Part shown: piece after piece, positions 23,701-33,610 of the stretch
Position numbering within the stretch: the stretch's first letter is position 1
Layout: the number at the start of each line of letters is the position of its first letter
Assembly: GCF_963678635.1 (NCBI RefSeq)
Contig: NC_087068.1
Location: 45,553,013 to 45,617,012, forward strand
From: Symsagittifera roscoffensis
Taxonomy: Eukaryota; Xenacoelomorpha; Acoela; Convolutidae
Reading direction: 5' to 3'
DNA length: 64,000 bases
Notes under the pieces: generated by a model
What the model was told of the DNA's origin: nothing
The model's input: the letters and a program-made list of their open reading frames with translations, nothing else
Database searches by the model: none
Translations under genes and position numbers: made by a program

Positions 23701-25693
23701 TTTAGGCAACTGTGAACAAAAACATATTGAGATGAAAACAGAATTATTATAAAGAAATCTAGCCTGGTCTCCGACTAAGACTAAGTATGCGACACACGAT
23801 GAGAACGCGTAGATGGCTATCATGATTCGGGTGAATGTGACCCACAAATCGGACCCTGTCATCGTCTCCACCACCTCCTGATACACGGAAGCATTGCCCA
23901 CGTCCGCGCACTTGGCTAAGAAATACGCATTATTATTTAATACTGCGTAAGAAATACGCATTATTATTTAATACTTTTGGGAAATTTTAATCTATAGTGA
24001 GGCCTTCCTTATACCAAGTCAAAATTCAAAGCTTGTTTGTTCCAGATATTGGCTACACTCGGTTTTTCTAAAGAGGGAAGGTTTTGGAAAATTGAACCAG
24101 TTGGCTTTTCTTGCCATTTGAGAAAAAAACAGTGTCAATGCTGATATTGCTTTCATAAAACACTTGAAATGTTCAGAGTGCTATGAGGGCAGTATGTGCA
24201 TATTTTAGCAACAAGTACAAAAGATCGCAAATCTACAATGATCAGAATGATCAGGAAAAAATATATATTTTTTAGAGTTTAGTTTGTACCGAGTATGATC
24301 ATGGAGATGGCGGCTAGGAATGCGAATGCGTACTGCATGAGTAGGAAGATTAGGAGCCCCCCACACTGGTTGGCGGCGTAGGGCAGAGACAACATGGCCG
24401 CCCCTAGGGTCGCATTCATCACTATGAACACAGCCCCTGGAGTACTGGTGCCTGGAACAGAAGAAGAGTCGGAGGTTAAAATAATTGCTGGAGTTAAAAG
24501 TTAATCATGCTTAAAGGCTTATCAGAGTGAGAGTTTATACCTTTGTAGGCTTTTCTGACGTTTCCTATCACCGTTTTCTGTACAAGTACATCAATTTTAC
24601 AGGTACCCGGATTGGTATGCCACTTAAAATCAGTACTGTTTCAGTAATGCAACATTTAACAAAGCAGTACTGTAACAGTATTGAGCAAGTGCCATGATAG
24701 CACTTTATAACTTTTGACTTTAAGGAATTGTATATGAGGAAAAAAATTGTTTGTAATTGCGCAATGCATCTACATGCCGATTGGACTAGGTGGACAAAGG
24801 TTAGACACACAGCAAATGAAATGTTGGGGAACGGCAGAAGAGCCCTTTTTTAATAATTAAGAAGCATCGCTTTGATAACTTTTTTTCAGGTTGACTAAAT
24901 TGATTATCCGAGCTCTCCCAAAGCCCCAAAAAGACCCTATTTTGGCCAAATTTTCTTCGCCGCAGTCAAATTTTGAAAAAAAAAACAGGCCAAAAGCGAA
25001 TTTTCTGCGCCGCACGAAAACTTTTACAAAAAAAAGCCAAAGAAGCAGGACAAAAAAGTCCCAGAGCACTTAAAAGACCTATTTTGACAAAATTTCTTCG
25101 CCGCAGGCAAATTTTTGAAAAAGAAGTCAAAATGGCGTTTTTGGACGTTTTTTGGAAAAATTTGACCAAAAAATGGGGTTTTTTCGGCGCACGCTCCCCC
25201 TCAAAATATTAAATATTGGCGCCGAAGGCGCCTATAGAACAATTTTAGGGCCCGTCAGCCAAAAATGGATCTGTCAAATTAGTACAAAGTGGACCCCTCC
25301 CCCCTCAGAGATTTGACCCCCTTACCAACCAATTTGAAAGTCCGATTTTTGAAAATCCGCTCCCCCCCCCCCTCGAGAAAATCTAGATCCGCTCCTGTTA
25401 CAACTAGAAAAATCTAAATGAAATCAAAGATATGGAGAATCTTGCCAAGATTTCCAAGTTTTTGGCGTTACTGACCAATTTTTTTTGCAATTTATACTCC
25501 ATGAAAAAACGTTACCTCGGGGTTTGTCGCCCGCTAATGACGCAATATCCTCCCCCAGAAAACTGTCGGCGTGGACTCGACTGGCTCTCCGAATTAGGTG
25601 GTCCCTCCCGTCATCCACACTACTCCCTTCTTCGGACCCCTCCCCTCCCCCCTCTGCCACTCGAGGGTTGTTGATATTCATCACATCTGCCAT
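20782..25693 (-). CDS. SLC38-type (SNAT7/8-like) neutral amino acid transporter, 5 exons, 3' end missing
   Basis: Sodium-coupled neutral amino acid transporter of the AAAP superfamily, a multi-pass membrane protein. Exons by my reading: 25516-25693 (ATG at 25693), 24290-24451, 23764-23915, 22702-22917, 20782-21061; phases join cleanly to about 329 residues. The N-terminus is a hydrophilic Gly/Glu-rich cytosolic tail. Exon 2 carries 'GAVFIVMNATLGAAMLSLPY', the family's TM1 signature. Exon 3 carries 'YQEVVETMTG' and 'CVAYLVLVGDQ'; exon 4 has 'PLMMPRSISFLELPGIVSFL'; exon 5 has 'FNSLPTIAFGYQCHVSGVPV' and 'GYLTFGDTVADDILLSYPS'. These match SNAT7/8 closely. Donors and acceptors are canonical, except exon 3, which seems to end at CAG before GC (a GC-AG intron). 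The last TM segments, usually about 100-130 residues, were not found before the assembly gap. Introns carry dispersed repeats. Confidence 0.88.
21480..21880. repeat. Dispersed 'ggatctag / gcgccgcag' repeat, copy 1 (intronic)
   Basis: One copy of a family seen five times in the window. Hallmarks: 'gggattcgaccccct', 'aaaatttttctaagggcgcc', 'gagggggagcgcgcgcc', 'tctgcggcgcagaaaatttt', and the end 'cccctcgagaaaatcctaga' followed by 'tccgcccc'. It lies in intron 4 of the transporter. No coding capacity; probably a non-autonomous element. Confidence 0.7.
23055..23345. repeat. Dispersed repeat, copy 2 (intronic)
   Basis: Diverged member in opposite orientation to copy 1: 'aggggtgtatctaaaacttt', 'ttttggcgcgcgctccc', 'gcgagggggtcgaatct'. 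Lies in intron 3 of the transporter. Confidence 0.55.
23510..23598. repeat. 89-bp inverted-repeat element (MITE-like or hairpin)
   Basis: Perfect 15-bp terminal inverted repeats 'gaatgcccgataact' (23510-23524) and 'agttatcgggcattc' (23584-23598). The next 10 bases inward match 8 of 10, so arms are about 25 bp. It lies in the transporter intron between exons 3 and 4. No clear target duplication. Confidence 0.75.
23917..23978. repeat. 31-bp tandem duplication abutting exon 3
   Basis: 'taagaaatacgcattattat' plus 'ttaatactgcg' occurs twice in a row, directly next to the 3' splice site of transporter exon 3 (minus strand). The duplication places a second, altered copy of the pyrimidine tract upstream of the acceptor. 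Confidence 0.85.
24890..25400. repeat. Dispersed repeat, copy 3 with internal duplication (intronic)
   Basis: Same orientation as copy 1. Contains two or three versions of the 'cttcgccgca(g)gcaaattttgaaa' block (about 24955, 25008, 25098), then 'gcgcacgctccccctcaaa', 'ggcgccgaaggcgcc' (a palindrome), 'gatttgaccccctta', and the end 'cccctcgagaaaatctagat' at about 25370. Located in intron 1. Confidence 0.75.
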
Positions 25694-27417
25694 ATCTCAA
25701 TTTGACACCAGCAAAGTGTGACTCATTTTAGAACAAAGTGCGACTCCAGATTGTAAGCAACATATAAATAAGTGCAAACAACAAAAGGTTGAAGTCTAAT
25801 TATCAGACGCGAGAGAAATTATTTACAGTTCAAAATCGTTGAGAGCATGATTTTTGAGATATATCTTCTCTATTTTGACAAGAACAGAGGTTATTATGTC
25901 TGAATAAAGATGGTATTTGGTGATGACAACGAGCTAAAAGCCATTTTGATTATTAAGAGTCTGATTGAAAGATGGAACAGTATGAAATTTTGAACAGTGT
26001 TTGAATTCGAGATTTGCTGTTTGAGTTCGATTGAAAGAACCGTTTTGTAGGTAAGTTGATATTTGCAGAAGAATTGTTAGTCTCTTTTAGACTTAATGCG
26101 TCTTGGCAAGTTCTGAAACTAAAGCTTTAACTCAATCACGCAGAACGAACCAAAGCAAATATAACATGTTTGCAAAAAAAAATAGTTTTCAATTATATAC
26201 AAATTCAAGCTTTAAAATGATCAATGCGCAAAAATTTTCTTAGGCTTCTTTTTTTCGTTCCGTATAATTTAGTACACATTTTTTTGTTCAGCACGTATGA
26301 AGTAAAACGCTGGTGGAAAAAAATGAAAGCGAGTCACAATAATGGAAGTGGAAAAATCTTATTTTCATCTAGTGTGTTCCAAGTAAGGAATTATAGTATT
26401 GTCGAAAGAGGAAATAAAGATGTTTATTTGTCGCGGACAAAAAATTTATTTACGACTCCAACTTTGTGATAATAAGTTGCAAAAAGTTGGAACAGACAGA
26501 ATTAAAAAAACAGAGCAGATGACCTATAATTAGTAGCAAAAAGTTTGGACCCACAAAATTAGTCAAAAAAGAGCAATTGACCTATTTTGGAAAAATTTTG
26601 CATGCAAAACTCAATTTTTCAGTTCGAATTTGTGTCTCAAGATTGTCTGAAAAACGAAATTTTATGCAAGAATCTTTCAAAATGTTTTTTGCTCTTTTTA
26701 ATTAATTTTGTTTGTCCGAACTTTTTGCAACTCTCTATAATGATTTTTTTGGTTTTTCCACTTGGTTCACAAGCTAAATTTATCTGTCTAGACTGACTTG
26801 ATTTTTTTTTTAGCAGACAAACAGACATTATATTGAGATGAATGACGACAGTTAAAATGACAGGTTAAAAAAGACTCGACATGAGGCTCAAACTCCTCAA
26901 CAGAACATAAATTGTATTTCGAGCAAGCCACAGTTGCTTCACATTGTTTGATGAAATTTGTTTGAAGGAAACATGCAGGCCCTGGATTTTAGTTCAGTAA
27001 AAAAAATTAGTAAAAATTTCAACCATTTAGTCTACTTGTAATTTAGTGTTTTGTGTACTTGTAACTTTAAAAAATCTCGCAATTCTTGTTGTAAGACTCT
27101 AGCCACAAATTAAATCAATTAGAAACATGAGATTAAATTCAGTTATTACGGAAACGGATCATTTCCTGCAATCTGAAACAATACGTCATTTTTGGCACTT
27201 TTCTTACTTACGCACTTTCAAATTGCCGATTTTCATTTATAACTGGCTAAAAATTTTAAAAAATTGAACCACACTCTTGAGAAACTTAACCCTCTTCAAT
27301 TGAAAAAAAAAACAGAGATTCTTGGAGAAAATAAAGATACATATCCTGATTGACCGTCACATAAACAAATCCTTATCGTACTATTCGATTGATTGATTTA
27401 TTTTGGAAAATGCCATC
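25694..27417. other. Upstream region of the transporter gene, no gene seen
   Basis: AT-rich, stop-filled on both strands. It should hold the transporter promoter, but no convincing TATA or other element could be assigned. 26460-26760 contains loosely repeated 'aaaaagttggaacagacaga' and 'aaaaagtttggacccacaaa' motifs. Confidence 0.5.
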
Positions 27418-27421
27418 ATAC
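27418..27421. other. Target site duplication (left), ATAC
   Basis: 'atac' directly before the 5' LTR, repeated at 37231-37234 directly after the 3' LTR. Four to five bases is the size normal for Ty3/gypsy integration. Confidence 0.75.
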
Positions 27422-28576
27422 TGTAGTATTGCGAAATACTACACACACAAAAGACCATTGTCTTAATTGTTTATTTAACGACCCAATTCTAAATTGGAGC
27501 GTGCCATTTAAATTAAAGCCTCTTTTCACTAAATCAGATATTGACTGATTTACTCTTATTAGGACTATAAAATCTTGTTTTGAAAATCCACTCCTTTTTA
27601 AATACTTGTCCAATTTTTCTCATTTTTTCATGCTCAATATTTTAAAAGGGCGGCGATTATTAATACGTCCCTTTTAACTTAACTTGAAACAAACTGGATA
27701 AATATTTAGCAGTCTTGCCGGCTGCACTGAAATTCTCCTTGCTTTGATTAAGCAGAGGTGCACCTGCAATATGATGCATCAGAGAGAGTAATATGAATTT
27801 TTAATAAGACAAACTGAAAGCTGCGGTTTTTATCAAAGGGGACTAATAAGTTGAAGATATTTGATTTGAAAAAATCAAACAAAAAACTAGTTGAAAATTC
27901 CCTTATTAAAAAGGGAGAACAAAGGAGCAGGTGAAACCTGAATAATTAAAGATTGAATCAGCCGCCGGTTTATGCTTACGAGCAAAAGGACTGGCCTGAA
28001 ATCTTCAGTGTTTCATTTTGCTCAGTAAGCAGCTAGTCAGTTCTCTTCAGTCAGATCTTTTAAAATTAAATAATTTTTCTTTTCTGCCCTAACACTAAAA
28101 TTAATCTAGCCCTTTTCATTTATAAAAAGAGAATAAATTCTCAGTTTAAGTTTGATTTGAAAAATTATAAATCGAGATACTCGAGATACGCACCCCCGAG
28201 GAAGTCTGGACTATAAGTACCCAAAGGACTACGGCAAGACGATTCAGACGACCCAACCAGAAGTGCTGACTTGGACAAAATCAAGGGCAACCATACATAC
28301 TAATCAGCCACCGACCTTAGTAAGAAGATAAAAAAATTGATGAACAAAATAAGATTAGCTCAACCTCCCCTCATAGGTATATTTCTTTAAGCTGTTCGAT
28401 TCGTTTATATAATCTAATAACCCAGTGCTTTGTATCTAACCAACTAATTAATTCATACCTTTTCTAACTATTGTTTCTACTCTACTTTTTGTCAAGACAA
28501 TTTGACGATCTAAGGTGAGACTTATAAATTAGGATAAAATTACTAAGCATTCAACCAGCAATGAGCGCTTAGTAAA
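27422..28576 (+). repeat. 5' LTR of young gypsy element (1155 bp)
   Basis: Direct repeat of 36076-37230 at a constant offset of 8654 bases, with no net indel and only two mismatches noticed by eye. Begins with an inverted repeat, 'tgtagtatt-gcga-aatactaca', giving a terminal 9-bp hairpin. The last bases are 'cttagtaaa', so the end is not the usual CA. A TATA box lies at 28121. Confidence 0.93.
28121..28128 (+). promoter_or_regulatory. TATA box of the LTR promoter
   Basis: 'tataaaaa' preceded by 'ccttttcat' and followed by 'gagaataaattctcag', about 460 bases before the LTR end. The same site is at 36775 in the 3' LTR. The AATAAA 10 bases on could also serve as polyadenylation signal. Confidence 0.6.
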
Positions 28577-30937
28577 ACTTGTGCGACCGCAGCAGAGAAC
28601 TACTCCTTAAGAAATTCTTTTCCAACAAACTAGAAACAGCTTTTAAAATTCAAAAAATATATTATTATTAGGATCTGTGAGTATTTGTCAGCTTAGTTTT
28701 CAACCTCAAAAAGCCAGAGACAACGGGTATCTTTCGATAGAAACACAATTTCATTGTCTTCTACTTGACAGATATTCCTAGTAGGGTTCTTGCGAAATGC
28801 ATCCCCTGCGCTAGCAGTCGCCCACGATATTCCTCCATCTCGAGGTCTATTAGACGGCTTTCTAACTGACATTAGCTCATGAACTTAACTATTATCTATT
28901 ATTATAATAATATATAAAATTTCTGAAAGAATCGTTCCATGCCTAAGTCCGCTAGTAAGATATACCCGTTTTGTCCAGTAATCCACTAAAGTTTTGCCGA
29001 AACTTCAGTTTAAAGTTATCATCACTAAAATTAACGAAATTCTGTATTAAACTAAAGTGCTCAAAAACTTATTAAATATGTTCATTTATTTTTTCGAGGG
29101 GGTTAAGTGGTCATATGTGCGATCTAAGAGTACCCTAAATTGAATGATAAATTGAATTCTTCATCACATTATCTCAAACCATCCACGCTTGTTGCTATTT
29201 ATTCTAATCCTTCATCAATTCTCGAGGCTTATCCTCAAATTTTCTTAAACTCATTTTAATTCTATCCACCTTAACGTAACTTAAACCTAAATCATCCATC
29301 AGTAAAGCTACCAATTACTGAAACTAAGGAAGAAAATAACAAAAACCAAAAAGGAAGGAACGGATTTGAGTGTTTTTTAATAAATCATTAGTTTTTTTTA
29401 ACACAGTTTAAATATACACCTAATAAACAATAAGATTACGCACTAAAACCAATCTTAAACGTTAACCACATAACACCAAACACCAAGTTTTAGTTTCAGC
29501 ACAAAAATATCAGGTTTTACAACAAAAACTAAGTTTAAAACACTGACACATCCACTTTATATTGATAAAATAGGTTTCATATGATAGCATAAGCAATAAA
29601 AAATTGATTTTTACCAGCCAAAATTTTTGGTTTCAGTCTGGGTTTCAGTTATAGGGTCAAATGTTTCAGTTAAAATAAGTATAGTTTCCGGTCAAAATTT
29701 CAAGTTTCTGTAAACGGATTCGGGTAAAACAGCAAAAGTTGAACTAGTCAAACCCAAATTTGGATACCATAAGTCAAAAACCTGGTCTTAAATGGTACGT
29801 TTTTGTTAGTTTCAGGTTTCAGAACACAAAAATTGAGTTTTTGGTCTCAAAATTGAGCTCCGAACGCCGAATTTTGACTTTCTAGAGAAAACTAACGGTG
29901 TTAAAACCCACCAAACCAATTTTAAATTTTGGTTCCTAAGGCTGAAACGTACGTTTCAGAATTGGTGTTTTTGGTTTCAGAACCAAAAATCTTGCTTCCC
30001 AAGTGAAAGTTTTGTGAAATATTGAAAGATAATAGGAGTTCTTAATGCACTAACAAATTTTTAAACTCAAAAAACATCTAGAAGGTGTTAGTTTGAGCCC
30101 TCAAACTTATAGTTTCAGAAAACTAAAATCGTCGTTTTAGGCTAAAATTTTCATCTTTTTGGCAATTTTATTGCTGGAATAGAAATATATTAGAGAGACC
30201 AACCTAAATTTTCAATCTCAAAACTCTAAAACCAAGTGGTCAAACCATAGTTTCAGTTCTAGAAATCATAGTTTCAGCCCCAAAAACTTAGGTTTCCGCA
30301 AACAAATTTTTGATTTTGAAGTTACAAACCTGTTCAAAATTCTAATTTACACTAAACCAGCTATCAAAAACCAACTTTTTATTTTCATGCACCGATTTTG
30401 AGAGAGTTTAAGAGTTTTAGGTTTGAGTTTTCAAAAACTAAGTTTAAGATATCAAAAGATTCGGTTTTCTCGAATTTTTTTGCAAGATAAAGCAAAAACC
30501 AGATATAATAAAGCGTATAGAAAATTTTAAGATTAAAAAAAACTCTCAACTTCAGCTACCATAGTTTCAGGTTTCAGATTATCGTTTCAGTCAAAAAATT
30601 TTCTATAAATTTTTAACAAAAAAAATAAAGTTTTGAACCAGTAATAACCATTAAAGGCATATAGTTATATTGTTAACCATACCATAGCATCAATAAAACT
30701 TCACTTGAACAAAGTTTCAGGTTTCAGTTAAGGTTTCAGCGAATAAAAAACTTGAAAAACTTAGAAAAAATTTAAAAAAATTTTTTTTTTCAAAGAAATT
30801 TTTTAAATTTCCTTATCTTATTATTAATAACCTTTGTTAATATTCAATAATTCCTAAGAGGTTTTCATTACTCTAAGACATACTAATCAAATAATACAAC
30901 TTGGCTTAAGAAAAAGAAAACAAACATCGTGAAATTA
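28577..30937 (+). repeat. Long leader of the young gypsy element with GTTTCAG repeats
   Basis: About 2.36 kb of non-coding DNA between LTR and first ORF. From about 29590 to 30740 the motif 'gtttcag' (often as 'caggtttcag' or 'tagtttcag') recurs dozens of times, next to A-rich stretches. Directly after the LTR the sequence is 'acttgtgcgaccgcagcaga'; no TGG-starting tRNA primer site is evident. Confidence 0.75.
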
Positions 30938-31258
30938 ATGTCAACACATTTTAAAATTGACGTCAGTACAATAAATTTAAAGCTCAAATTAGGAAATAAA
31001 GTCTCTAACATCATATGGTATATCACTAACACTGAACAAAATCATATTAGTATATTAGCAAAACACCCTAACGAAGATAAACACGAATTATACGTCTTCT
31101 TTTGTCGATATACTCCAGAAATTGACACCATTCTTCAGCAAATAAAAATACCAAATAACATAATTTGTATACCGGAAGAACGATTAATTGCTTCACTCCC
31201 GATTGCTTTCCTTTCTGATATCATAATATACCCAAGCACAAAACTACTTGCATTTTAA
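30938..31258 (+). CDS. Small ORF alpha upstream of gag, function unknown
   Basis: 106 codons from the ATG at 30938 (an in-frame GTG lies 9 bases earlier). Not recognised. It is paralogous to the next ORF: both carry 'NLKLKL-x-NK-x3-IIWYITN', then 'I-x-ILxKHP', 'HEL' and 'TPEI-x2-IL', roughly 45% identity over the shared ~65 residues. No signal peptide, membrane segment or zinc motif seen. A decayed copy at 1910-2155 keeps the same position in element 1, so the ORF belongs to this lineage. It lies in the gypsy leader, where most relatives have no gene. Confidence 0.65.
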   Translation: MSTHFKIDVSTINLKLKLGNKVSNIIWYITNTEQNHISILAKHPNEDKHELYVFFCRYTPEIDTILQQIKIPNNIICIPEERLIASLPIAFLSDIIIYPSTKLLAF

Positions 31259-31400
31259 TCATTTTTTATTAAAAACACAAAAATTCTCTTTAACAAAAAT
31301 TAAAAATAATAACAAGTTCATAAGAAAACTTTAAATATTTTTTATATTGTTTATCATTCCCTAGATAAATATTTATGTCCCTAAAAGGATGTAAAATGCT

Positions 31401-31685
31401 ATGAACAACTTTTATCAAGTAAATACAACAGCATTTAATTTAAAACTAAAATTAAAAAATAAATCCACAAAAATTATTTGGTATATCACCAATATCCAAA
31501 AAGATCAAATCACAATTTTATCCAAACACCCACACAAAAATATTCACGAATTAACCATTCTTTCCACCAGCAATACCCCTGAGATAACTTCTATCTTAAA
31601 AAAATTTAATCAGCCCCATAGCACTATTGATCTATCTAACAAAAATTCGTATTCATTGAACCCAGCAAACTTCATTGTAACTTAA
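31401..31685 (+). CDS. Small ORF beta upstream of gag, paralogue of alpha
   Basis: 94 codons from ATG at 31401. Contains 'FNLKLKLKNKSTKIIWYITN' and 'ITILSKHPHKNIHEL', the same core as ORF alpha, so the pair arose by tandem duplication. Lys- and Asn-rich, probably basic. It ends 93 bases before gag. A ruined copy is at 2425-2610. Function unknown; nucleic-acid binding would be a guess. Confidence 0.65.
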   Translation: MNNFYQVNTTAFNLKLKLKNKSTKIIWYITNIQKDQITILSKHPHKNIHELTILSTSNTPEITSILKKFNQPHSTIDLSNKNSYSLNPANFIVT

Positions 31686-31778
31686 ATACAATTATTTCAG
31701 TCCGAACAATTGATCAGTACACAACACATCCAAACCGTTTATATATTGTTAACAAAACATTGAGTGAATTAAACAAAG

Positions 31779-32873
31779 ATGGCAAACGTAGTAGCATACC
31801 CAGATTTAGCTCTCGAAAAGTTTACCGGCTTAGATCCGAATGAAGATGCAAGAGATTTTCTTGATATAGTAGAGAAAAAGATAGCATTTTCCCTAGGCAC
31901 TAGACCAGGAGATGCAGGTGACGAACAAGACGCATATGATAACAGACAAAGAGCCTTATTTGGTTCAATATTAAGAGGTCCAGCCGCTCAATGGTATCAG
32001 GGATTAGCAGCAAACTTACCTTGGAATGAGATAAGAGATCAATTCATAGATAGATTCACTGATGATAAGGATAAGTATAGGAGACGAATAGAAGCAGAAA
32101 ACATAAAAAGACAACCTGATGAATTCATTAAGAGCTACATACATAGATTAAGCACTGCAGTAGACCGTGGATGGCCTAATCCAACTTTTAATGATGATCA
32201 AAGAACAGCAAAGAAAATGGAATTCTTTGTACGCGGCTTAAATCCGCCAGGCTTGAAACAAAAGGCTCATCAATTCCTAATTGAGAATCCACCCGCAACT
32301 TGGCAACAATTAAAAGATCATATTGCTACAAAAGACTTAAGTTTTGCAATAAGTAGTGAGTTTATCGGAACAGCATCCAGTAGCATAGATAATAAATTGG
32401 AAATAGAGGGAATAAAGGATCAACTTAAAGAGTTAACAGGACTAATGAAGGATCATAAAATAAACGCAGCCTATAATCCACATGAGCATAGAAACAAACA
32501 AAACAACCCAATGTTTTGCAACTGGTGTTGCATGTCAGGCCATACGATAAGACATTGCTTCAAATATAACGATCAACAGGAGCAAAATTATGACTCGCTT
32601 CAATTAAGAGAGAATTCAAACAGAAGTTACCATAACTATAGCAAGAGTAGGTCAAGAGTAGACAACAATTTCAATGACATAAATCCCCAACAAGAATTCA
32701 TGCATTTGTCAAACTTCGATGAAAGTTCTCAATCGCGTGACAGGTCGAACAGTAAAAAACCCTTCAACGAAAATAACGATTATCATAAACCTTACCAGAT
32801 CCACAACTTTAGTGATGATGACATTCCAGGAGACTATACCGATAATGAGTGTGAACTTGTTAATTTAAACTAG
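31779..32873 (+). CDS. gag: Gag polyprotein of young gypsy element
   Basis: Intact 364-residue Gag. The N-terminal half is a capsid-type domain with 'FTGLDPNEDARDFLDIVE', 'RGPAAQWYQGLAANLPW', 'FIDRFTDDKDKYRRRIEAE' and 'RRIEAENIKRQPDEFIKSYI', typical of Ty3/gypsy retrotransposon Gag. At about residues 247-260 there is one zinc knuckle, Cys-x2-Cys-x4-His-x4-Cys ('CNWCCMSGHTIRHC'), for RNA binding. The C-terminus is Ser/Asn/Asp-rich. The frame closes with TAG at 32871, directly after a slippery heptamer that shifts ribosomes into the protease frame. The open frame and near-identical LTRs suggest recent activity. Confidence 0.93.
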   Translation: MANVVAYPDLALEKFTGLDPNEDARDFLDIVEKKIAFSLGTRPGDAGDEQDAYDNRQRALFGSILRGPAAQWYQGLAANLPWNEIRDQFIDRFTDDKDKYRRRIEAENIKRQPDEFIKSYIHRLSTAVDRGWPNPTFNDDQRTAKKMEFFVRGLNPPGLKQKAHQFLIENPPATWQQLKDHIATKDLSFAISSEFIGTASSSIDNKLEIEGIKDQLKELTGLMKDHKINAAYNPHEHRNKQNNPMFCNWCCMSGHTIRHCFKYNDQQEQNYDSLQLRENSNRSYHNYSKSRSRVDNNFNDINPQQEFMHLSNFDESSQSRDRSNSKKPFNENNDYHKPYQIHNFSDDDIPGDYTDNECELVNLN

Positions 32874-32961
32874 ATCAGTCTCCGTCCGAACCAAAAATAC
32901 AATTATACATTAACTTATACCAACATCCCGTCGGAGACAAAAATAAAAATAACGGTCTGGA
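32864..32961 (+). promoter_or_regulatory. -1 ribosomal frameshift signal (gag to protease)
   Basis: Slippery heptamer T-TTA-AAC at 32864-32870, in the right phase relative to gag codons, followed at once by the gag TAG stop. After a 7-base spacer (TAGATCA) comes a stem: GTCTCCG (32878-32884) pairs perfectly with CGGAGAC (32932-32938). Loop bases 32885-32892 (tccgaacc) could pair with 32954-32961 (ggtctgga), with one mismatch and one G-U, making a pseudoknot. Confidence 0.88.
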
Positions 32962-33610
32962 AACCCAATTTCTACTAGACACTGGAGCAACATGTTCACT
33001 TATTAATTTTGACAGTTATGAACAATATTGTAAAATACAGCCTCTACAGCTGAAGAAATCTAGATCAAACACAGTTGCTGTTAATGGAGAAAAGCTTAAA
33101 CTTATAGGTTATACCAATTTTGACTCAACTTTTGGTACAAACACTGATAATCCGGTAAAAATCAAAGCATGGATTTCAGCTGAGAACGGATGCGATCTAA
33201 ATATTTTAGGAATGGATTTCATTTCTCACAACATTAAATCAATAAACTTTCCAAATTTAAACTTAGAATTAAAAAAGTACCCAGATTTAACAGTTCCTAT
33301 CAGTATTATAAGAAGCAAAAGTTATCCATATCTAAGTTTTTATCAAAATGTACTTCTCGATAAAAATATAACTATTGCACCAAAATCATCCCGCGTAATT
33401 TCAATTTCTCCAGCAGGCATAGTTTTCAAATTAGGAACATCGTTTAGAATTGATAAGTCCTTAGAACAAAAAGGCATCAATGCAAAAAGCACTTATTGTA
33501 GGAATGAAATTAAGTCAATGCCTATCGTACTAAAAAATTCCAGAGAATCAAAAGTAGATATAAACAAAGGTGTAATAGGCCAAACGTTTGAAAACATAGA
33601 AATAAAATAA
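32870..33610 (+). CDS. Aspartic protease (Pro), expressed by -1 frameshift
   Basis: Frame open from the slippery site to TAA at 33608, about 246 codons, with no ATG needed. Contains 'FLLDTGATCSLINF', the catalytic Asp-Thr-Gly, at about 32975, and 'CDLNILGMDFI', the Ile-Leu-Gly-x-Asp-Phe end of retropepsins, at about 33192. The following ~125 residues ('SSRVISISPAGIVF', 'GVIGQTFENIEIK') look like the linker that precedes RT in complete relatives, but the frame stops there and no RT follows. Cuts Gag in the particle. The start is set by frameshifting, so an internal ATG at 33212 is not the start. Confidence 0.88.
   Translation, partial: LDQSPSEPKIQLYINLYQHPVGDKNKNNGLETQFLLDTGATCSLINFDSYEQYCKIQPLQLKKSRSNTVAVNGEKLKLIGYTNFDSTFGTNTDNPVKIKAWISAENGCDLNILGMDFISHNIKSINFPNLNLELKKYPDLTVPISIIRSKSYPYLSFYQNVLLDKNITIAPKSSRVISISPAGIVFKLGTSFRIDKSLEQKGINAKSTYCRNEIKSMPIVLKNSRESKVDINKGVIGQTFENIEIK

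Noticed and set aside
24857-25212. Overlapping open frames on both strands (Lys/Phe-rich)
   Set aside because: They fall wholly inside the dispersed repeat copy 3 and come from its A- and T-rich blocks.
33212-33610. Protease ORF starting at its own ATG at 33212
   Set aside because: The catalytic Asp-Thr-Gly lies upstream in the same frame, reached by the -1 frameshift; 33212 is an internal Met.
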